Origin: Trinickia mobilis
GTDB taxonomy: Bacteria > Pseudomonadota > Gammaproteobacteria > Burkholderiales > Burkholderiaceae
DNA length: 64,000 nt
Assembly: GCF_017315705.1 (NCBI RefSeq)
Contig: NZ_JAFLRF010000006.1
Span: forward strand, 250,810-314,809
Reading direction: 5' to 3'
Shown: positions 1 to 7,720 of the stretch, one piece after another
Layout: every line of letters begins with the position of its first letter
Position numbering within the stretch: the stretch's first letter is position 1
The notes under the pieces: generated by a model
Database searches by the model: none
What the model was told of the DNA's origin: nothing
The model's input: the letters and a program-made list of their open reading frames with translations, nothing else
Made by a program: the position numbers and the translations under genes

Positions 1-602
1 CCGTCGGCGAGACCTTCTGCACTAAGGTCGACCACGTGCTCAAAGCCAAGCTCGCGTGCCTTCGCGGCTTTCGCCGCACCGCCGGCCGTCGAAATCACCT
101 TGCCGGCGCCCTGCGCCCGCGCGAGTTGATACGTCGCGTTGCCGACCGACCCGCCGATCCCCGGAGCCAGCACCGTCATGCCCGGCTTGAATCCGGCCAG
201 CGTCAGCGTGATCTGTGCCGTCAGATAGGCCACTGGAAGGCTGGCCGCGACGACGTCGTCGATCGCGTCGGGCACGAGCGCCAAATCATCGGGCCTCACC
301 AGCAGCCATTGTTGCCACGCGCCATTCTCGCGAACGCCGTAGGGCCCGGTGAACATCACGCGCCTGCCCACCGCGAGCGCCGAGTCGCCAGCATCCTCGA
401 CGACACCGGCGCCCTCGTTGCCGGGCACCAGCGGCGCCTTGGCCCGAGGGTGTCCGCCTGACAGGATCGTGTGATCGAGCGGCGTGACGCCGGCGGCCGT
501 GACGCGGACCAGCACGCCGCCCTTTGCCGGTTGCGGCTTAGGCAATTCGGTCTGCCGCAGCGCCCCATAGCCCGAAAAAGTTTTCGCCTCGATCGCTCGC
601 AT
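1..602 (-). CDS. Zinc-binding/quinone oxidoreductase (MDR superfamily), 3' end outside window
   Basis: The frame reads from an ATG at 602 down to base 1 without a stop, so about 200 N-terminal residues are present and the C-terminus lies outside the window. The protein begins MRAIEAKTFSGYGALR, and shows the GroES-like fold landmarks of medium-chain dehydrogenases: VTAAGVTPLDH, VPGNEGAGVV (about residues 55-70) and the start of the nucleotide-binding region with a GIGGSVGNA loop. The catalytic-zinc cysteine of true alcohol dehydrogenases is absent near VTPLD, which fits the NADPH:quinone reductase branch. Upstream (603-690) is an operator-like region that is repeated at 3630-3705 next to a TetR gene, so a TetR repressor probably controls it. 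The substrate is unknown. Confidence 0.85.
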   Translation of the reverse strand, partial: MRAIEAKTFSGYGALRQTELPKPQPAKGGVLVRVTAAGVTPLDHTILSGGHPRAKAPLVPGNEGAGVVEDAGDSALAVGRRVMFTGPYGVRENGAWQQWLLVRPDDLALVPDAIDDVVAASLPVAYLTAQITLTLAGFKPGMTVLAPGIGGSVGNATYQLARAQGAGKVISTAGGAAKAAKARELGFEHVVDLSAEGLAD

Positions 603-610
603 CGGTATCA

Positions 611-696
611 CCCTATAAAGTTACGGACCTGTACGTTACTTTGATAGTAGGAACAGGTCTGTTACTTTGTCAAGCGAGAAATCGGAACGAGAGGAG
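611..696. promoter_or_regulatory. Operator/promoter region, copy 1 (TetR-type, repeated at 3630-3705)
   Basis: This region contains an inverted repeat AAAGTTAC...GTTACTTT and flanking ACCTGT...ACAGGT half-sites, then AAGCGAGAAATCGGAAC and a purine-rich stretch. The same arrangement, about 85% identical by eye, lies upstream of the TetR gene at 3722. In this copy the oxidoreductase to the left is intact, but no TetR gene follows on the right. Confidence 0.6.
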
Positions 697-751
697 CAGG
701 CGGAGATCCGCGATTGAGCTTTAGCGCTCGATGTCGTCGGCTTTAGCAGAA

Positions 752-1651
752 TCACGACAAACGCTTCGCGACGCTTGCGATCAGCTCATCCACTCTCGCG
801 AGGAACAGCTTCAGAATCGGAGAGGTATTTTCCCTCCTGTAGCCGATAACCAAGTCGATCGTCGGCGCCCCGCTTTCGAGCGGACGGCTAACGACCGACC
901 AAGGCATCAGGTTCTCGACATAGGCCGGGATCAGCGTCACGCCTCGCGTCGACGCAACGAGTGACATGACCCCCGCGGGGTTGTCTACACTCTGTGCCGG
1001 CGTGATCTGGACTCCTGAGCGCTCCAGGTAGCCGTCGATCACCGCGCGCAGCACCCTGGCCTTGTTAGCCATAGCGATGAAAGGCTCACCAACGAGTTCT
1101 TGCGGAAGGATCGCAACGCGGGACGTCAGCGGATGGTCACTCGGCATGAGCACCACGAGCGGTTCCCGTCCCACGACCTGGTAGGCGAGATTGAAGTCCG
1201 GTTCGGCACGCAGGAACGCCAAATCCAGCTTGCCGCGCGCGAGCCCTTCGGCAAGATCCGGCGAGTAGTCGCTGGATACGACGACGTCGACGTTCGGCAA
1301 CTCGCTGCACAGAATGCGCATGACCTCAGGCAGCCAAGTCATTTCCTCCCCGGTGAGGAAGCCAATCGAGAAGCGCTGCTTCGCAGGTTGCGCTGCCCTT
1401 CTGGCCGATTCGACTGCAGCTTCCACCTGGGTCAGCGCCAGTCGGGCGTGATCGATGAATGCCTTGCCTGCTGGGGTCAGCTCCACGCCGCGCGCGCTGC
1501 GGCTCAGCAACTCGACCCCGACCTGGTCCTCCAAATCCCGAATCTGCCGACTCAGTGACGGCTGCGAAGTGTGCAGGCGCCGTTCGGCTGCCTCGGTCAG
1601 GCTGCCCGTCTCGGCGACGGCAATGAAGTACCGAAGATGTCGCAGCTCCAT
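752..1651 (-). CDS. LysR-family transcriptional regulator
   Basis: This 299-residue protein starts at MELRHLRYFIAVAE, the standard LysR start; an upstream in-frame extension to 1780 is not family-like. The winged HTH covers residues 1-60 (SLTEAAERRLHTSQPSLSRQI) and the LysR substrate-binding domain covers about 90-295. It is divergent from the MFS transporter at 1817 with 165 bp between them, so it most likely controls that efflux gene and itself. The inducer cannot be read from the sequence. Confidence 0.93.
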   Translation of the reverse strand: MELRHLRYFIAVAETGSLTEAAERRLHTSQPSLSRQIRDLEDQVGVELLSRSARGVELTPAGKAFIDHARLALTQVEAAVESARRAAQPAKQRFSIGFLTGEEMTWLPEVMRILCSELPNVDVVVSSDYSPDLAEGLARGKLDLAFLRAEPDFNLAYQVVGREPLVVLMPSDHPLTSRVAILPQELVGEPFIAMANKARVLRAVIDGYLERSGVQITPAQSVDNPAGVMSLVASTRGVTLIPAYVENLMPWSVVSRPLESGAPTIDLVIGYRRENTSPILKLFLARVDELIASVAKRLS

Positions 1652-1816
1652 TGCGGATCCCATGCCTGTGAAGTATGCCAACCAGCCTATTAAGTCTTTT
1701 TCAATCTTGGCGCAAGTCCCTAGATTCTTTCCCGTGCAGATGGCGGAGCGCCAAGGCGTACGCACCGCCCTTAGCCCCAATCCGCTGCCGTCGCCGGATA
1801 ATCAATTGGAACAGCA

Positions 1817-3037
1817 ATGAGCTCCACCCCCAACCCCACTTCCCTTGCACCGCTGTACTGGCTGGCGTTAGGTACGTTCGCGGTCGGCACGGAAAGCTTC
1901 ATGATTGCCGGACTGCTGCCCGACATGGCCGCCGACCTGAATACCAGCATGGTCGCCACTGGCCAGCTGGTCACCGTATTTGCGCTGGCATACGCGTTCA
2001 GCTCGCCGATCCTGACGGCCCTGACCGGCGCCTTCAAGCGCCGCAGCCTGATGCTAGTCTCGCTCTCGGTCTTCACCTTGGCGAACCTCATTGCCTCGGT
2101 CGCCCAGAACTATTGGGAATTGATGGCGGCCCGCATCCTGCTCGCCGCGGCCGCTGGCCTGTACGTTCCTGGTGCCAACGCCCTGGCCGGTGCCATCGCC
2201 GGCCCCGAACGGCGCGGTACGGCGCTGGCCATCGTCAACGGCGGCATTTCGATTGCGGTTGCCTTCGGGGTACCGCTGGGCGCACTGGTCGGCGACCGGC
2301 TGGGCTGGCGCATGACGTTTGCCGGCGTCGCCGCCTTATCGGCCGCGGCCACCGCAGGCCTGTTGTTCGGCCTTCCGCGCGCGATAGGCGCAGGCTTGTC
2401 GACCGCTAACCTGCGCGAGCGCATCCATACCGCGCGCAAGCCGGTCATCCTGATGACCTTGATCGTCACCTCGTTGTGGGCCATGGGCGCATACACGATC
2501 TACACCTACCTGGCGCTATTCGTTGCCGAAGCCACGCAACTGCAGGGCGCGCAAGTCGGCTACATCTTGTTCACCTGGGGCGTTGCGGCGGCCGTCGGCG
2601 TGTTCATCGGCGGCAAAGCCGTGGACCGCGTTGGTTCGCGCCAAGTGATCATTCCCTGCCTGGGAACATTGATCCTGGCTTTCTCGCTGCTATCGGTCAG
2701 CGTGCACTGGCTGCCAAAAACCCTTGCGCTGATCCCTGTCTTGATCAGCGTCATAGCCTGGGGCATTGCGCACTGGTCGTTCTACCCTGCGCAGCAAGCG
2801 GCACTGGTTAGCATCGCCGGCCTGCGCGGAACACCGATTGCGCTGTCACTGAATGCTTCGTTCATGTATCTGGGCTTCTCGCTCGGCGCCGCGCTGGGTT
2901 CGCTTACCTTGAGCCTCACGTCCGTAAGCAACCTGGGCTGGACTGCCGCGGCCTGCGAAGCGGCAGCGTTGATTCTGGCGGTAAGCATCGACAGACGCCT
3001 GGTCAGGGGGCGGAATGTAACTGCCACTGCGGCATAA
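1817..3037 (+). CDS. MFS transporter, DHA1/AraJ-like efflux permease
   Basis: A 406-residue, 12-helix major facilitator protein of the arabinose-efflux-permease (AraJ/sugar or drug efflux) type. The first helix carries LALGTFAVGTESFMIAGLLP, typical of this branch, followed by FKRRSLMLVS in the loop 2-3 position and the motif RGTALAIVNGG. The length is normal for the family. The divergent LysR gene at 1651 is its likely regulator. An export role for sugars or small drugs is inferred from family membership; the substrate is not known. Confidence 0.9.
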   Translation: MSSTPNPTSLAPLYWLALGTFAVGTESFMIAGLLPDMAADLNTSMVATGQLVTVFALAYAFSSPILTALTGAFKRRSLMLVSLSVFTLANLIASVAQNYWELMAARILLAAAAGLYVPGANALAGAIAGPERRGTALAIVNGGISIAVAFGVPLGALVGDRLGWRMTFAGVAALSAAATAGLLFGLPRAIGAGLSTANLRERIHTARKPVILMTLIVTSLWAMGAYTIYTYLALFVAEATQLQGAQVGYILFTWGVAAAVGVFIGGKAVDRVGSRQVIIPCLGTLILAFSLLSVSVHWLPKTLALIPVLISVIAWGIAHWSFYPAQQAALVSIAGLRGTPIALSLNASFMYLGFSLGAALGSLTLSLTSVSNLGWTAAACEAAALILAVSIDRRLVRGRNVTATAA

Positions 3038-3081
3038 AGTCGACGAGCGTCGCCCCCCCGAGCCACATACCCGCTTGACGA

Positions 3082-3534
3082 TTAGCGGCGCGGCACTACC
3101 ATGTTCACGACATGCACCAGCACGGCCTCGCCGTCCTGGTTCAGCGTGGTCGTTCGGAGCTTGACCAGACCCTGCTCCGGACGGGACTTTGACGGCCGCA
3201 CCTCGAGCACCTCGCACTCGACGCGCAACTCGTCACCGGGACGCACTGGCCGGGGCCAGCGGCACTCGTCGAGCCCAGCGCCGACGAAACCGCCAGCCGG
3301 CTTGAGTTCGGTTTCAATCATCAACCGCATCGTCACGGCAGCGGTGTGCCAGCCGCTGGCGGCCAGTCCGCCGAAAATCGAGCGGCGCGCCGCCGCCTCG
3401 TCGAGGTGGAAGGGCTGTGGATCGAACTCGGCAGCGAACGCCAGGACCCGCTCCTTGTCGATGCGCAGATGACCTGAACCAAACGTCTGCCCCACTGCGA
3501 AATCTTCCAGATAGCGCTCGCTCAACTGATTCAT
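3082..3534 (-). CDS. MaoC-family dehydratase
   Basis: This 150-residue protein has the single hot-dog fold expected of MaoC dehydratases, with the hydratase signature FAAEFDPQPFHLDEAAA at about residues 31-47 and FGGLAASGWHTAA just after it (the FG..aSGwHt element). The family hydrates 2-enoyl-CoA or acts in related acyl-CoA steps. The start ATG at 3534 overlaps, in an ATGA arrangement, the stop of a short open frame (3531-3632) that is the stump of an oxidoreductase gene. It is convergent with the MFS gene at 1817-3037. Confidence 0.9.
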   Translation of the reverse strand: MNQLSERYLEDFAVGQTFGSGHLRIDKERVLAFAAEFDPQPFHLDEAAARRSIFGGLAASGWHTAAVTMRLMIETELKPAGGFVGAGLDECRWPRPVRPGDELRVECEVLEVRPSKSRPEQGLVKLRTTTLNQDGEAVLVHVVNMVVPRR

Positions 3535-3632
3535 GATTCAGTCCCAGCCATACGCAATGGTTTCGACATTGACGATGCCCTGCGACAGCCTGAAAAGGTC
3601 TCTGCTTCCATCACCCGCATGGCCATCTCCAT
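3531..3632 (-). pseudogene. Oxidoreductase 5' stump fused to an unrelated gene end
   Basis: The short frame contains MRVMEAETFSGC, which matches the start of the oxidoreductase at 602 (MRAIEAKTFSGY) at both DNA and protein level, and then diverges. In the +1 frame the remaining DNA reads LSQGIVNVETIAYGWD and a stop, which looks like a natural C-terminus of another protein. It is therefore a deletion scar joining the first codons of a paralogue of the 602 oxidoreductase to the end of another gene. The promoter in front of it (3630-3705) is preserved. It may still be translated as a 33-residue leader overlapping the MaoC start. Confidence 0.65.
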
Positions 3633-3705
3633 AAAGTGACTAACCTGTAAGTTACTTTAATACTACGAACAGGTCTGTTACTTTGTCAAGCGAGAAATCG
3701 GAACA
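3630..3705. promoter_or_regulatory. Operator/promoter region, copy 2, in front of TetR
   Basis: This is the second copy of the region at 611-696, with AAAGTGAC...GTTACTTT as inverted half-sites and ACCTGT...ACAGGT around them, ending in the same AAGCGAGAAATCGGAAC. It lies between the oxidoreductase stump (minus strand) and the TetR gene (plus strand), the usual position of a TetR operator that controls both directions. Confidence 0.6.
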
Positions 3706-3721
3706 AGGGGAGCATGCGGAT

Positions 3722-4315
3722 ATGGAAGCACGAGCCCGACCCCGCCGGGGAGCCCCGCCAAAGGGCGAAATAGGTGCCCGCGAGCGCATCCTCGCGACGG
3801 CCAGCGAGTTGTTCTACCGCGAGGGCATTCGCGCCATCGGCGTCGACACGGTCGTCGAGCAATCCGGCGTGTCGAAGACGAGCCTCTATCGCCTGTTCGA
3901 ATCCAAGGACGCCTTGATCGCCGCCGTCGCTGCCGAACAGGATCGGCTGTTCTGGGCTTGGTGGAATCGCACGGAAGAGCAACACGCTGGGGACCCGCGC
4001 GCCTTGCTGGACGCGTTGCTGGCCGGGATCGCGAAGCGGATCGGGCACCCTGCCTATCGCGGCTGTCCCTTCCTCAACCTGGCGACGGAATTCCCCGACG
4101 ACACCCATCCTGGCCGGGTCGTCGCCCGCGACAACAAGGAGGAAATGCGGGCGAGGCTCGCGACCATAGTGACCCGGCTTGGTGCCAATGACCCCGGCCG
4201 TACGGCGTCCCAGATCGTGCTGCTCATCAACGGCGCGTACGTCACCGGCCTAATGGCGGAACCGGCCGATCTGAGGGGCGATCTCGTCGATGCCGCCATG
4301 AAATTGTTGGCCTAG
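3722..4315 (+). CDS. TetR/AcrR-family transcriptional regulator
   Basis: 197 residues from ATG 3722, which has AAGGGGAG about 9 bases upstream; a TTG at 3683 is also open but inside the operator region. The TetR HTH spans about residues 15-60 (RERILATASELFYREG, VDTVVEQSGVSKTSLYRLF). The C-terminal ligand domain contains RGCPFLNLATEFPD, typical of the TetR group that controls quinone or aldehyde reductases. The regulated genes are probably the oxidoreductase at 602 and itself, because both share the operator sequence. Confidence 0.92.
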   Translation: MEARARPRRGAPPKGEIGARERILATASELFYREGIRAIGVDTVVEQSGVSKTSLYRLFESKDALIAAVAAEQDRLFWAWWNRTEEQHAGDPRALLDALLAGIAKRIGHPAYRGCPFLNLATEFPDDTHPGRVVARDNKEEMRARLATIVTRLGANDPGRTASQIVLLINGAYVTGLMAEPADLRGDLVDAAMKLLA

Positions 4316-4475
4316 TGGTTTGCCGACGTTGGCCACATGTAACAGCGCCAACCCTCCGCAGCCTTGCCAGAACAGCACCTCGAATCTGGCCATAGCAGCC
4401 GTTCTTCGCTTTCAGCCTCTTGCGCAAGATGCCATTACAATCCAGCACTTCGATCCGACAACCGTGACTTGCGCC

Positions 4476-4877
4476 ATGAAATACCTCCTTGCGTCGACAC
4501 TCGTGGCGGTCATCGCGGCCGCAAGCATGGCCGTGAAAGCCGAAACATCCGGCGGCAGCGATACACCCAAACAGCTGTGCGCCATTGGGCATGTCACCGG
4601 CGTCGGCGGATCGGCACAGAGCGTTCGTGAATACCTGGCGACCCCCGACAGAGATAAATATCGCTACCTTGCAGACCACCCGATCCAATGCCAAGTCTCC
4701 GACGAGGGTCGCGCATCCGCCTGTACCGGCATCACAAGCCTTCGGCATGAACGGGTCAGCGTGTACGACGACATCGACAGCGCGACGATGGCCGTGGTCG
4801 CGCGCGTGGAACTCGACCAAGGGACCTACCCGGTGATTATCGTTGTGCCAAAGCAGGATGTGCAGTGCGAGGAGTGA
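4476..4877 (+). CDS. Small secreted protein of unknown function
   Basis: The frame is open from 4320, but the likely start is ATG 4476, giving 133 residues that begin with a clear signal peptide (MKYLLASTLVAVIAAASMAVKAE). The mature part has four cysteines (QLCAIGHVTG, IQCQVS, SACTGI and DVQCEE), suggesting disulfide-bonded periplasmic folding. I do not recognise the family. The TetR gene lies upstream on the same strand, 160 bp away. Confidence 0.6.
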   Translation: MKYLLASTLVAVIAAASMAVKAETSGGSDTPKQLCAIGHVTGVGGSAQSVREYLATPDRDKYRYLADHPIQCQVSDEGRASACTGITSLRHERVSVYDDIDSATMAVVARVELDQGTYPVIIVVPKQDVQCEE

Positions 4878-5188
4878 ATGCCGTCACGGCCGCCATTCGG
4901 GTCGGCACCGCTCCCGGCCCGCTGAAGTGACTCATCATTTTCTTACTCTAAAAAAAGACCGTGCACTGGCAGGCAAGACGCCCTGCGCTGACGGGCCAGC
5001 GCCACTGCGCTATTCGGCGATATCGTTATCTCACCCCGCAAAACCTGCCGCCCCGTCCGGGAGCCGGCGACATCTAGGAGACGACGATCGAAATCAAGGC
5101 GAAGATCCCTGAGGAAGCAGTTCAACTGGATGACCTGCCCTGGAAGCCGTTCCCCGATGCGCTATCTCAAGGAGGTATCCGCTGGAAG

Positions 5189-5524
5189 ATGCTGCACGCG
5201 TCGCCGGAAATGGGCGCATGGACCGCAATGTTCGATTGCCCGGCCGGTTCGCCCTTCAATGCCCACTTTCACGTCGGGCCGGGTGAATATCTGCTCACGA
5301 AGGGTCGCATGGACGTTCGTGGCGGCAAGGAACATGGCGGCGACACCGTGGTCGCGCCGGCCTACGGCTATGAATCCGCCAACGCCCGCCATGACAAGAC
5401 GTTCTTCCCGGTCGACAGCGAGTTCTACATGACGTTTCTCGGCCCTCTGTCGTTTATCAAGGAAGACGGCACGCCGATCGTCGTCGTGACGTGGGACGAG
5501 GCGCAACGGGCATACGCCGGTTGA
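5189..5524 (+). CDS. Cupin-domain protein (ChrR/acetylacetone-dioxygenase-like), start codon apparently lost
   Basis: The frame from ATG 5189 encodes 111 residues with cupin metal-site residues in FNAHFHVGPGEYLLTKGRM. Homologous-looking coding sequence continues in frame upstream to about 5087 (TIEIKAKIPEEAVQLDDLPW...), directly after a good ribosome site AGGAG at 5076-5080, and an in-frame TAG at 5075 bounds it. No ATG, GTG or TTG occurs between 5078 and 5189, so the natural start seems to have become ACG (5081 or 5084), or a rare codon is used. The full protein would be about 145 residues, the normal cupin length. Function is probably a metal-dependent dioxygenase or a stress sensor fold. 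Confidence 0.65.
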   Translation: MLHASPEMGAWTAMFDCPAGSPFNAHFHVGPGEYLLTKGRMDVRGGKEHGGDTVVAPAYGYESANARHDKTFFPVDSEFYMTFLGPLSFIKEDGTPIVVVTWDEAQRAYAG

Positions 5525-5595
5525 CAGTCTTGCATTGATTGCAGATGCCCGCAAACCGTCGCGGGCTCTTCAACCCGTTTATGGAGAAACTCGCC

Positions 5596-5952
5596 ATGTC
5601 CAATGCTTCAGCACAGGTCGATGGCACGACCAAGCAGGTCCTTGAGCACCATCTCGGCGCTTTCGCCAAAGGTCTCGACGAGATCCTGAAAGACTACGAC
5701 GGCAACTCGACGCTCACCACGCCAAACAAGACCTATCTCGGCGCGAACGAGATAAGCGGCTTTTTCAAGGCCTTTCTCGATAGCGCCGATCCTGGATTCT
5801 GGTCAGCGTTCAAGATCACAAGCATGAGCACGGCTGGCGAAGTGGCGTACCTCGCCTGGGAGGCGAAGCCGTGGGTAGCACTGGCTACCGATACGCTCTT
5901 CGTCAAGAACGGAAAGATTGCCGTTCAGACATTCACTTCCTTCTCTTCCTGA
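5596..5952 (+). CDS. SnoaL-like / NTF2-fold protein
   Basis: 118 residues from ATG 5596, which has GGAG 9 bases upstream. The sequence (HHLGAFAKGLDEILKDY, ANEISGFFKAFLDSAD, AYLAWEAKPWVALATDTL) follows the NTF2/SnoaL layout: an N-terminal helix pair then a curved sheet. Such proteins act as small isomerases, hydrolases or ligand binders; no specific reaction can be assigned. It lies in a same-strand run with the cupin gene (71 bp upstream) and the glyoxalase pseudogene (45 bp downstream). Confidence 0.75.
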   Translation: MSNASAQVDGTTKQVLEHHLGAFAKGLDEILKDYDGNSTLTTPNKTYLGANEISGFFKAFLDSADPGFWSAFKITSMSTAGEVAYLAWEAKPWVALATDTLFVKNGKIAVQTFTSFSS

Positions 5953-5996
5953 CACTCCATCCGGCAAGTCGGCACTCACATTCTGGAAGCAACAAA

Positions 5997-6390
5997 TTGG
6001 CCAAGATCATCCACGCCATGATCCGGGTTCACGACCTTGATCGATCATTGCAGTTCTACAAGAACGCACTCGGACTATCGACCCGTCATCGGCTCGATTT
6101 CCCGGAGTTCTCGCTGGTGTATCTGCGTAACGAAGAAAACGAGTTTGAGATCGAACTGACGTGGAACAAGGATCGTGGGGCCGCGTACACACGGTGATGG
6201 CTACGGCCACGTTGCGGTCGCCGTTCCCGATCTCGAGGCCGAGCATAGGCGCATGACCGGGCTTGGCATCAATCCCACCCCCGTAAAGGAATTCAAACGC
6301 GGCGATGAAATGCTTGCGCGTTTCTTCTTTATTCAGGACCCGGACGGCTACAAGATCGAGGTGTTGGAGCGCTCAGGCCATTACGTCTGA
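5997..6390 (+). pseudogene. gloA: Glyoxalase I-like gene broken by a 2-nt deletion
   Basis: The first frame starts at a TTG (5997, with GGAAG upstream) and reads AKIIHAMIRVHDLDRSLQFY ... ELTWNKDRGAAYTR, then a stop. The second frame continues THGDGYGHVAVAVPDLEAE ... FFIQDPDGYKIEVLER to 6390. Joined, these cover a whole lactoylglutathione lyase, including the metal His near the N-terminus, the Glu of FEIELTW, the HVAV His and the IEVLE Glu. Two bases seem to be missing near 6188-6192. The original role is glutathione-dependent methylglyoxal removal. Confidence 0.8.
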
Positions 6391-6426
6391 CCCCTGCGGC
6401 GGCGTGCCGACTGCGCGGCTCCCTTG

Positions 6427-7404
6427 TCAGGCAAGGGTCGCCGCTGCGCCGAGCAGAGCCGCTCGACGCACGTCGCCCGGTGACGCGCCGTACCTTTCCT
6501 TGAAGGTCCGACAGAAGTGACTCGTGGAATTGAAGCCCCAGCGAAATGCAATCTCCGATATCTGCAACCGCTGGAAGGCGGGATCGGTGAGTGCCTGTTT
6601 GCAGGCGTGCAGGCGGCTGTTCAGGATGTACCCCGAAACGGTCATGTCGCTGCGCTGGAATAGCATGTGCAAATACCGAAGCGAGATGTTGTTGGCCTCC
6701 GCTATCCGGGTCGGATTCAGGTCTTCTTCATGAAGATGCTGGAGAACGAAGTCCTGCACCCGTCCGAGCATCGCCGCGCTCGCATCGAACATCGCCGAAG
6801 GCTGCTGGCCGGACAGGGCAATGCCAAGCAGCTCCAGTGTCGATCGGCTCACGGAGCCCTGGACGCGCTGGTCGAGGGCAGCGATTTCGTGGGAAAGTGC
6901 GAGCAAATGCACGGCCAACAGGGAGCCCACGCCGGTCCGGCTCTCGATCTTGCCGCCGGATGGCGGCTGCTTTCGCTCCGGCAGCCGCTCCCTCATCAGC
7001 GACCAGGGGATCATAAGGGTCACTTTGTGCAGGCGCTCGAGAACCTCGAACTGGACGACCTGGTCCGTCGTCCAGACGACCAGGTCGCCGGACGTGACCT
7101 CCACGCCCGCATCGCCGATCTTGAACCGTTCGCGCCCGCCAGTGGTCAGTTGCACACCGACGTATAGTTCATCGTCGCGTCGTACCTGCCCGCGTGTGCG
7201 CTGCCCAACGCACGGGTCGCATACCGTCTCGACGATTCCCGCGCCAGCAAAATCATGCTGCCGCACGTGCGCGTAAAAAGTCGCCGGCAAGCGCTGCGGC
7301 ACTTGCCAGTTTCGGTAGCTCCGACTCAGGATGTCCTCCCAGGCGTCAGTCCGATCGTTCACCGGCACCTCGTCGCTCGACCACTCGGCGGACGGACTTT
7401 GCAC
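6427..7404 (-). CDS. AraC-family transcriptional regulator (cupin_AraC-binding-like N-terminus)
   Basis: 325 residues from GTG 7404, chosen because AGGAG lies 7 bases upstream; a GTG at 7458 is also open. The N-terminal half (about 30-200) resembles the FeaR/NphR-type ligand domain, with VGVQLTTGGRERFKIGD and SGDLVVWTTDQ. The C-terminal double HTH spans about 225-320 (RIAEANNISLRYLHMLFQ and ISEIAFRWGFNSTSHFCRTFKE). It reads away from the glyoxalase and its targets are unknown. Confidence 0.92.
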   Translation of the reverse strand: MQSPSAEWSSDEVPVNDRTDAWEDILSRSYRNWQVPQRLPATFYAHVRQHDFAGAGIVETVCDPCVGQRTRGQVRRDDELYVGVQLTTGGRERFKIGDAGVEVTSGDLVVWTTDQVVQFEVLERLHKVTLMIPWSLMRERLPERKQPPSGGKIESRTGVGSLLAVHLLALSHEIAALDQRVQGSVSRSTLELLGIALSGQQPSAMFDASAAMLGRVQDFVLQHLHEEDLNPTRIAEANNISLRYLHMLFQRSDMTVSGYILNSRLHACKQALTDPAFQRLQISEIAFRWGFNSTSHFCRTFKERYGASPGDVRRAALLGAAATLA

Positions 7405-7720
7405 GTTGCGTCTCCTGTCTCCAGGCGCTGCCGCCTTCTGCCAAGGCGGTTCGCGCACATTGCCACACTACACCTGATTCCACTGCCCGTCAGGCCGCGG
7501 CACGCCATCGATCCCGTCAAACCGACACTGCGCGGACCGCCCGCTTCGTGAAGTCAGCCTGTTTTGCGGCCCGCGTCACCCCGCAGTCACATTCGAATGC
7601 TTCCATAGCGTGCGAATTATTTCCGCGTATTACGGGCGATCTGCGTCGGGCCAATCCGCCTCGACTCAATCCGTCCTGCGCATTCTGCGTCCCCCCGCTT
7701 ACCCGTCTCCGGAGCCGAAC
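7405..7720. other. Intergenic region between divergent AraC and beta-propeller genes
   Basis: This 316-bp divergent spacer holds the ribosome site of the AraC gene (7411-7415 region) and presumably promoters for both genes. I saw no open frame with coding character, no long palindrome and no RNA gene signature. Confidence 0.4.
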
